This document shows, piece after piece, positions 56,010 through 64,000 of a DNA stretch of 64,000 nucleotides (the first letter of the stretch is position 1; each line of letters starts with the position of its first letter). The DNA comes from Anaeramoeba flamelloides (lineage: Eukaryota; Metamonada; Anaeramoebidae), in contig JANTQA010000023.1 of assembly GCA_027625915.1 (NCBI GenBank), positions 20,894,001-20,958,000 of the forward strand, written 5' to 3'. Position numbers and translations under genes: made by a program. Below the pieces are notes generated by a model, which saw only the letters and a program-made list of their open reading frames with translations, searched no databases and was not told where the DNA came from.

Positions 56010-57516
56010 ATGTCTGATGAATTGAAAGTTTCCAAACAAATCTTTTTTGAGTTACTATCTCTAAGTCCAATTGACATTCACTCGCTTCAAAAATTAGCAC
56101 ACAAAGGTATAGTTCTTCTGTTAACAACAAATAACACTTTTTCCTTTATTCAAAGTTGAATTTTTTTGAAACAAAATCTTGTTTAAAATAGGTATTCCAA
56201 ATGACTCTCATTTAAGGCCTACAATTTGGAAACTTTTGTTGGGTTACCTACCACGGGATCGGAGGAAATGGAAAGAATTCAAAAGAATTAAAAAAGAAAA
56301 ATATGCAAAATTAAAGTGCTATTTGATCAATGATTTACAAAGCTCGATGGAATTAACAAAGGTTGACTCAATTACATATGATACAATAATTCGAAAAAAA
56401 AAAAAAATCGAAATCCAAGAAAAACAAGAAAAACAAGAAAAACAAGAAAAACAAGAAAAGCAGAAAGAACAAGAAAACAAAGAAGACAAAAGTAATAAAA
56501 AAACCCATGAAACAACAAAAATTTCAATCGCGTCATTCGTGAATTGGCCAAAGAAAATCAAAAAAAAATTAAAAAAACTGGAATTAGCAATCCTCAAGGA
56601 TTTGTCTCGAACAAAATTGTTGATCCAGTTTAAAAAAAATAATAGTGATCAAAAGCAGTTCGAACTTATACAGAGATCTATGTTTAATATTCTGTTCATT
56701 TTTAGCCGAATCCACCAAATTAGTTATGTTCAAGGAATGAACGACATCTTGTCGATAATTTATTTTACGTTTCGAATGGATCGGAAAGATCAGAAAACAA
56801 AAGAGAAGGAGGAGGACACACTGAGCCTTGAGGTTGATAGCTTTTTTTGTTTTAAAATCTTTATGGACAAGTTTGAAGATCTCTTTACACCAATTTTAGA
56901 CAATTCCAAGCAAGGACTCAAAACACTGACCCAAAAGATTGATAAATTGCTTTCCAAAATTGATCACGAGGTTTATTTCCATTTACAAAATTTAAATATC
57001 CGACCCGATTTTTATTTAACAAATTGGCTCACAACAATGTTTGTCCACACCTTCCCTCAGAACAGGGTTTTAAGGGTTTGGGATTCTTTAATTGCTTCAA
57101 AGGAGAAAATGATTTTTTTAAAAACTTTTTCCGTTTCGCTGGTTATTAAAATACGGGAAAGGCTATTGCAAGACGGCTTTTTAGATACAATGCACTTATT
57201 ACAGAATTACCCGATCATAGGTATGGACGAAATAATCCAAAAATCAAGACAAATATGCAAAATAATGGGACACAACCAAAAGGATAAAATTAATTTGCTA
57301 AAAGAAAAAGTTGAGTTGGTTGGTGTGAATCGAATTGACGAAATCGAGAAACTTCAAAGAAAAAAAATAAGAAACAAGAGAAAAAAAAATGAAAAGGAAC
57401 AAAAATTTAAACAAAATTTAAAACGCAAATTTAAAAAACAACAAGAACAAGAATCCAAATTAATTCTTTTAACCCTGAAAAGAATCCAAAAGGAAAACTC
57501 ACAATTTAAACTCTAA
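56010..57516 (+). CDS. TBC1D13-like Rab GTPase-activating protein
   Basis: Exons 56010-56106 and 56192-57516 join in frame (85-nt intron, GTATAG...ATAG) into 473 aa. TBC proteins are dual-finger Rab GAPs; mammalian TBC1D13 acts on Rab35 in endosomal traffic. MSDELKVSKQIFFELL followed by 'LQKLAHKGIPNDSHLRP' matches the TBC1D13 N-terminus, which fixes this start over the in-frame ATG at 55905. The TBC domain covers about residues 30-340. The arginine finger is in ILKDLSR (Arg172) and the glutamine finger in SYVQGMND (Gln213), so both catalytic residues are present. FFCFKIFMDKFEDLF, RPDFYLTNWLTTMF, RVWDSLIAS and MHLLQNYPI follow TBC1D13 closely. A Lys/Gln/Glu repeat (56418-56475) expands a linker between the fingers, and the C-terminal 80 residues are a Lys-rich coiled coil. 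Confidence 0.92.
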
Positions 57517-60500
57517 ACCAGCTTTTCTGAATCAAAGGTTTTCAATTGCATCATAATGGGAAATTAATCAAATAATTTTCAATTGGTTTTTTGAATCAGA
57601 AAAAATTTAGGATTCTTGAGATATTCTTTATATATAGAGATGTGTATGTGTTTGTTTATTGTTTTTTTTCTTTATTTATTTCTGTTTTTGATGTAAAAAT
57701 TCGATTTATTTCATTTTTGAAAAACATATTGATTTTTGTTTTTAATAATAATTTTTTGTCTATTTTTTTAGTTGAAAAATAAAATAAGATACCAATAATC
57801 AGATTTTTCATGAAAATTGTTAGAGTTATAACATTGGACCAACCTCGATTTTTTTTTGGAAATTCTTTAATCATGAACAAATTTTGATAAAATTTTATAT
57901 TTGATTTTATTATTCAAATACTACTAGAATTGTAAGAATAAAAATTTCAAGATTATTTAATTTCTTTAGAATATGAAATAAAGGGGATTTATCGTAAAAG
58001 ATAATTTAAGTCACCAATCTCAAAAAAAATCCAATAATTCTTATTCTTAGAGATCTGAAATCATTCATTTTTATATTTACCAAGTTAATTTCATCGAAGC
58101 AAAATGTATTTTGAGTATTTTATTTTTCTAATTTTTTCTTTTTAAATTTATTTGTCAAATTAAAATCTTTTTTAAAAATCAAAAGTAATTTTGACAAAGA
58201 AAAAAATACAAAGAAAATAAAATTAACAAACGGAGAAAAAAAAAAATCTCGAAAAATCTTAATAATCAACAACAATTAAAACAACAGATTTCTTTAAATA
58301 TTTATTTAGTTTTGGGATATTTCAAAACAAGAGGAATTATTACAATAGATGAAGAAATTTTAAAATTTAAAAACGAGAGAATAACAAATCTTAACTTTTA
58401 AAAAAAAAGGTTCCTATATTACTAATCAATTCACTTATGAGAAGAAACTCTTTCAAATATTTATCTCTTTATCAAAAATAAGAAATTATTTTCAAACAGA
58501 GGAAAACTGAATCGAAATTTTTAATAGGGGACAATTCATTTTTTTTCTTTCTAATATTTTTCATTCTTACTCATTGAAAATTTAAATAAATCAACTATTG
58601 TTTCGAAAACAGGTCGTTAGAAAGAATATATTTCATATTTTTACATGTCAAGGGTGCCCGAAATTGGATGAATATTTTTCTTTTTTACACAGGCAAAAAG
58701 GGAAAATCTTGAAAAAAGGTAAGACAATAAAAGAATTATAGAGCATGTATATATTTTGAAGACAAATAACAATTTTTTTATTAAATATTTTTTTTATAAT
58801 AAATAAATGTAACAAATATCAAATATATTAGGTGATGCAGTTCTGTAAAATATAGCATTATTTTTTATATTTTTTTTAATATTTTTACTTGAGAAAAATA
58901 ACACTAATATTTTATCATTTAGGCTCAAATTCTAAAAAATATTATATATCTGATTATACATTTGATTTATTAAAACAAATTTTTTAAGATTTCACATTTG
59001 ATAATTTTTTATAAAAAAAACAAAAATTGATTCTTTTTTTGATACAAAGAATCAAATAATACCTTTTTTATTTTGGTGATTAATCTGAACATATTTCTCA
59101 TTTTAATTACAGTCAGTTCAACTTTTAAGGCAAAAACTTTCAACTAAATTTAAGGCACAATAATAATCTCAAATTAAGGAACTAAATTCAGTTTCTAGTA
59201 AAATACTTTGTGTTAAAAAAAATTTCAAATTTAGTGCTTTAATTTGAGATTTTTTTTTAAGTGCTTAAATTTTGTTGAAAGTATACACCTTAAATTTGGA
59301 ACTGGCTGTAGGCTTTTTAATTGAAACAATAAATTATCAAAATTTACTAATTATCCAATATATTTTTAATAATTACTTAGAGCCAGATATTTTAAAGGTT
59401 CAAACTTATAATAAAATTCAAGGTTTCTAGAAATATTAAAAAAAAATTCAATTTGACCAAATTTGAAATTTAATAATATACCCTTTTTGGTTACCAAAAA
59501 AAAAACAAAAAATTTGATAAAGTAAAACTAAAAATGATTCAGATCCAAAAATTGGATAAAATTTTTTTTTAATAATAATCTACTGAGAATAAAAATGCAT
59601 AAAAGCTTCCATTAACAGTATAAAGTCAGTTAAAATTTTTGAAAAAAAGTTTAACTTTTGGAAAAAAAGTGAAACAGGTTAAAAAAATTTTGACTTGATT
59701 TTTAATGGGAAACCTTATTGGAAAAAAACAAGTAAAACAATTAATAGAAGAAACCAATTAACTTCAAAGAATCATTCATTTAACTAGAATCAATCAAACT
59801 AATAAAAAAAATTAATATCTTCTTCTTTATAAAAATTTTTAGTGTGATTTAAGAGATCTGAAAAATAATAGATTTTTTTAACAATTTTTTAATAATTGAT
59901 CAACCGACGTGATTAACCTTACTATACGATAAACCTCAAATAAATATTTTCAAAACACTAACATTCAATTTTTAAAAATAAATCATATTTTATCAATTCT
60001 CGAAGAAATACCAAATTAGAATCTTTAGATAATTTAATTGTTAATTATTGTTTATAAATTACATTACTTACAAAAAAAAATAAATAATTATTAGTACTAA
60101 TAAATTATTGTTATGTTAAAAATTTTGCAAAGATCAAAACAAAAAAATACATTGGTAAATTTCTGAAAATTCTATTAATAATCTTTGATCGATCAATTGG
60201 TTGGATACTACTAATTAATTTTATTTAAGTATTTCTATTTGGAACAACTCAACTTTAAACATAATATCAACCTTTCGAAAAAATTTCTGATCGATCAAAA
60301 TACGTAATTCAATCAAAAAAACGAAATGAAAACTAAAAAATACAAGATATAAAAATGATATAACCTTTTTTACAAAAATCAAATTTATCTTCAATTTGAA
60401 TGAAATACTATTATTGTGATTCTTTTAAGTGTTTTAACTGTGTGGAAAATTTCGAATTCTAGTTTAGTATTGAAAAATAGGTATTGTTTTGAATCCGCCT

Positions 60501-61447
60501 TTTTTTCTTTAATTATTTATTTTTTTTTCTTTTATAAATTAATCTTACTTTTCATTTTCAGGTTCTATTGAGATTCTCCTATTAAAAAATGTGTTGATCT
60601 CTTTTTCTGCAATTTCACTTTTTTTCCTAAATGATTAGTTGTTTTTTATATATTATCAAAATTAAATAATAATTGATAAAAATATTCTATTTGTTTATTA
60701 ATGAATTTTCTAACAATAAAACTATATTTTAAAGTAACTAATCTATATTTTTCCGCAAATTTAAGAAAATTTTTTTTCAATTTTTAAGGTGTCAGATCGA
60801 TTATTTCAACCTTTAAGTCTATCTCAAAAGGTAGTTTTTTTTCTAAAATTTTTGGAATTTATACTAATACAATGAAGCATTGTTAATTGAATAGGACAAC
60901 AAATACTATTAATTTACTAAAAGATTTTTTTAGAGACAGTTGATGGATAGCTAACAAATAAAATTTATATTCAAAAAAAAAATTATTTTAGTTTGAGTCA
61001 TCTCTAAGGCAGATACTAATCCCTAAAATGTCAGGTCTTATAAACAAAAGTTCTTTTCATAAAAAAAATAAATTATTTATTCGCATCTATTTAAAAACTC
61101 AAACTAATTCAAAGATCCAACAGCGAAGAATCAAAATAACGTGTCATAACAGAAAAAAAAATTTAATTTAAGACTTCAACTGGGGTATCTATTCCGTTAA
61201 ACTAGTAATTAAATACTTTGAATCAAACAAAAAATAAATAATTTTTTTATCTGTTTCGTCTCTAACGTAGATAAGATCTTTTAAGAATTGCATCCAAAGA
61301 TAGATTTAATTCAAAATATTTTCCTTTGCAAAAAAGAGTTCTCTATTTGATTTACAATTTGTAAATAAGTGTTTGTTTCCAAAGAGTTGGATAATGAATA
61401 AATTATCAATTTCCTTTTATCGTATTATTAAACACAAAACGTGCCAA
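57517..61447. other. Spacer downstream of the TBC gene
   Basis: No gene was recognised in these 3.9 kb. A diverged MITE copy (59110-59308) and a weak small-palindrome copy (about 60755-60845) are present; the rest is A/T low complexity. The frames at 57591-57782 and 57656-57880 lie on opposite strands of the same A/T-rich DNA and have no recognisable similarity. Confidence 0.55.
59110..59308. mobile_element. Palindromic MITE, copy 3 (diverged)
   Basis: This 199-bp inverted repeat starts CAGTCAGTTCAACTTTTAAG and ends with the complement ...GGAACTGGCTG. TA flanks it at 59108-59109 and 59309-59310. The arms share 'aaatttaaggcacaa' and 'atctcaaattaagg' with the other copies, but the two halves differ at more places, indicating greater age. 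Confidence 0.75.
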
Positions 61448-62329
61448 TTTTTTTTTTTTTTTTTTTTATTGTTTTAGGGAGGAGTTTTTAGTTCCTCTTG
61501 TTTGCCCGAATTCCTAAATTGTGATTTAGAAATTTTTTTAAAGATTTCCATATACTTTTGTTTTCCACTAGGGCTAATAAAGTTATGGAATCTTTTTCTG
61601 TTAATAATATTAGAAATATTATTGTTTTTTTAATATATGAGATATATTAATCTTTTTTAATTCAGATATCCAAATTTTACGATTATTTTCATAGGCTGGG
61701 CAGTTCCAGAGAAAATGATCTAAATCTTCAATGATATCTAAATTATTTATTTTTTTGCATAATTTACAAAATTTTGATTTATCTTCTATTCATAACATAA
61801 GAGTACCTGTTTAAATAATTTGTGAATGTTCTAAGTTTTAAGATTGAGGTGGAGCCTTTCCATTTTAAATATTTTTGTTGTTTATTGATATTTCCTTGAA
61901 TAGTAACGATTTTTAGGTATTTTCGTACTTTCCAACTTGGACTATTCTTTAATTGATTAATTCGATAGTTGTCTAATTCTAATTCCAAATCTTTTAATGT
62001 TTTTGATTTCCAGTTAATATTTTAAACTTCTTTTTCTCTAAATGGCAGAAGTTTAATTAGTTTTTTGAATCCTAAAAAATTTAATTTTTGAATTAACTTA
62101 AATCTTCTTTTATATATCGTTATCCTTACTGAATCAATTTTTGCTTCTGTTTTATAAATAAGTCTTGGGGAATGTGGATTAATTTTTAAAAGGAATTTAG
62201 TGATCTTTTTATTGATCCAAATGTCTATTTCTTTGAAATCATTTTCAGTTAGCTCAAATATTTCTAATCCATATAATAATTGACTGTGTAAAACGGCTTT
62301 AAAAAGTGAATTTTTAATCCATTAGTAAA

Positions 62330-63120
62330 TTTTTTTTGTTCTAAAATATTGACTAGATTTTTGAAATTTTTTTTAACTTTATCAAGGTTAAATTTTAAAT
62401 GTATTTTTTTTATCTAGACAAATACCAAGATAAAAAATTTCTTTTGGAATTAAAGTTTTTATCGTTTTTTTATTATTCGGATTCATTCCAAAATCTCTTA
62501 TAATTTTAAAAAATTTTTCCAGTTGAAAATTGATTTCTATCATTGATCCTTTCATAATCAAAATCAAATCATCAGCAAACATTTGAACATGTATTGCTAA
62601 TGATTTGATTTTTTCTAATAAAAAATGTGAAATAAACCGAAATAATAAAGGTGATAATGGATCTCCTTGATAAACACCTATCCCTTCTTTTGAGTAATAT
62701 GCAAGTAGATATTTTTTATAATTTCATTTTTAATAAATTTTTTTGATTGAATAATAAATTAAAGAATGATGTATAGAATCAAAGCATTTTTGAATATCGA
62801 TTGTAACTATATAGATATTTTCTTTTTTATTATTTCTCATTTTTATTTTTTGATATTCATTCAACAAATTGAGAACTGCAATTCTTGTTATTAATTTTTT
62901 CTTAAATCCAAATTGTCTTTTTGAAACTAAGTCCCAAGAATCTTGTATTCCCGCATATAATAATTTAAGAAAAAATCTTGGGAGAGTTTGATTAATTGAA
63001 ATTGGTTGATAATTGAGTGGTACTCCTTCGTCTCCTGATTTATGAATGAATAATAAATTTCTTTTTTTGATAAAATTAATATTTTCCTGAGAGATGTCTT
63101 GAATCCAATTTAAAAAATAT
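62330..63120 (-). pseudogene. LINE reverse-transcriptase domain
   Basis: Translating the minus strand gives the ordered RT motifs: LLFIHKSGDEG and NYQPISI (fingers), QFGFKKKLIT, then YIVTIDIQKCFDSIHHS (motif A with the first catalytic Asp), GVYQGDPLSPLLF (motif B) and MFADDLILI (motif C with the Asp pair), followed by MNPNNKKT and FYLGICL (motifs D and E). The core is therefore nearly complete, and the catalytic Asp residues are intact although the frame is interrupted in places. Fingers-to-thumb order and sequence type fit LINE RTs, not group II introns or LTR elements. Confidence 0.85.
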
Positions 63121-63629
63121 TTTTTGGATTGTTTTTAAAAAGTTTTCATAATTCAAATAATATCAACTGTTTTGATTTTTTATGGATTTGAAGTGATATA
63201 TTTTATCAAATTCTTTGACTGATTTATTTTTTTGATATTTAATAATTGTTTTAATATTTGTAATTGAGAATATTTCTTCTATTTCAATATTAAATAGGAA
63301 TCTTTTATTTAATTTAAATTTTTTAATAAAATTTATTATATATTTTTTTGGTTTTTTACTTATTGAATTAACAAACCCGAAATATGTTTTTTCTAAATTT
63401 TTATTATTTAAAATCATTTTACTCGAAGTTTGTCAAAATTTATTTAACTTTTTCCAAAAGTTTTGATTTTCTTCAAATTCCGAATTAATTAGGTCTAACA
63501 ATTTTAAATACTTCTTTCTATTTCTATCTTTAATTTCTTGAATTAATTCATTATTTTCAAAGATTTTATAGATCAAACTATATAATTTATAATCTTCTTT
63601 TCGAATGTTTAAAACATTTCTTTCTTTTA

Positions 63630-63827
63630 CAGTCAGTTTCACTTTTAAGGCACAAACTTTCAACGAAATTTAAGGCACAAAAAAAATCTCAAATTAAGGC
63701 ACAAAATTTGGAATATTTTTTTTTACAATTTATTTTTACTAGAATTTGAATTTTGTGCCTTAATTTGAGATTTTTTTTGTGCCTTAAATTTCATTGAAAG
63801 TTTGTGCCTTAAAAGTGAAACTGACTG
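63630..63827. mobile_element. 198-bp palindromic MITE, copy 4, nested in LINE
   Basis: This is the best-kept copy. The left end CAGTCAGTTTCACTTTTAAG and its perfect complement at the right end bound two arms that pair almost along their whole length. Repeated 'aaatttaaggcacaa' and 'aaatctcaaattaaggcaca' blocks lie within. TA flanks it at 63628-63629 and 63828-63829. It separates the LINE endonuclease start from the pre-RT linker, so it inserted after the LINE did. Confidence 0.9.
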
Positions 63828-64000
63828 TAGAGATTTTTGTTTTATTGTTTAATCCTCTAATATTAAAAGATATAATTTTTAAGCTAATTAATTTATTGTT
63901 ATATTCTCTCTTTTTCCCTTTTAATAATAAAGTTTTTTGATTATTTTGAAAATGATAAATATATAAATTCCTGGGCAATAGAAATTGTTGTTTTAAAAAT

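Larger units (their letters stand above)
61448..64000 (-). mobile_element. LINE (non-LTR retrotransposon, lineage 1), 5' end beyond window
   Basis: Read on the minus strand, a start-of-endonuclease motif (IISFNIRGLNNKTK, about 63835-63876) comes first. It is followed by a linker region (about 63433-63626), a reverse transcriptase (about 62330-63120), a C-terminal zinc-knuckle domain (about 61690-61790: CKLC...EDLDHFLWNCPAY) and a poly(A) tail written as T at 61448-61467. Most of the expected 200-residue endonuclease domain is missing between the first motif and the linker, and a MITE sits exactly there. Several stops and frame changes mean it is inactive. Relics of the same lineage lie at 53475-53700 and 45750-46330. 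Confidence 0.85.

Noticed and set aside
1-64000. tRNA or rRNA genes
   Set aside because: I looked for T-loop and B-box type motifs (GTTCRANYC) and G/C-rich stem clusters and found none convincing. A covariance-model scan would be decisive.
1-64000. Alternative nuclear genetic code
   Set aside because: Recognised genes read through without in-frame stops under the standard code. All placed stops are TAA, which cannot exclude reassignment but gives no support for it.

Overview
This window is eukaryotic nuclear DNA from a very AT-rich protist. The evidence is spliceosomal introns with GT-AG ends, eight widely spaced genes in about 55 kb of A/T-rich spacer, poly(A)-tailed LINEs and TIR transposon relics, and housekeeping proteins found only in eukaryotes (RalGAP alpha, VPS16, WDR75, TBC1D13). 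Asn/Glu/Lys/Gln homopolymer runs in the proteins suit an amoeba or amoeboflagellate. An Anaeramoeba-like organism is a guess I cannot test here. The standard genetic code fits; every gene whose end I could place stops with TAA. No tRNA, rRNA, CRISPR array or retrovirus-like element was seen.

Layout. 0-3.7 kb: transposon relics. 3.76-4.38 kb (-): small acidic coiled-coil protein. 6.3-15.1 kb (-): RalGAP alpha, six exons rebuilt across introns, 1883 aa. 15.1-19.9 kb: spacer with a TTAA-flanked element and a large hairpin. 19.9-27.4 kb (+): two-exon MTHFR homologue (601 aa) with a 5.7-kb intron; its FAD/folate pocket residues are mostly replaced while the SAM-binding half is conserved. 28.2-29.2 kb (-): bZIP factor with Asp at the invariant Asn position. 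31.1-38.7 kb (-): VPS16 (830 aa) with a 5.1-kb intron. 40.9-44.4 kb (+): WDR75/Utp17 (1087 aa). 46.6-48.9 kb (-): polytopic membrane protein (760 aa) that looks like a tandem duplication. 48.9-56.0 kb: spacer with a long-TIR element. 56.0-57.5 kb (+): TBC1D13-type Rab GAP (473 aa). 61.4-64.0 kb (-): decayed LINE with a MITE nested in it, running off the window.

The genes do not form one pathway. Three (RalGAP alpha, VPS16, TBC1D13) serve small-GTPase and endolysosomal traffic, WDR75 serves ribosome biogenesis, and the MTHFR homologue belongs to one-carbon/SAM metabolism. The other main theme is mobile DNA: at least six repeat families recur in spacer and in the giant introns. They include a 198-bp TA-flanked palindromic MITE (four copies), elements bounded by TTAA, a 1.28-kb element with arms near 270 bp, and two LINE lineages. 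I saw no defence island or other obviously new multigene system; the most unusual coding findings are the pocket-less MTHFR, the duplicated membrane protein and the bZIP variant.
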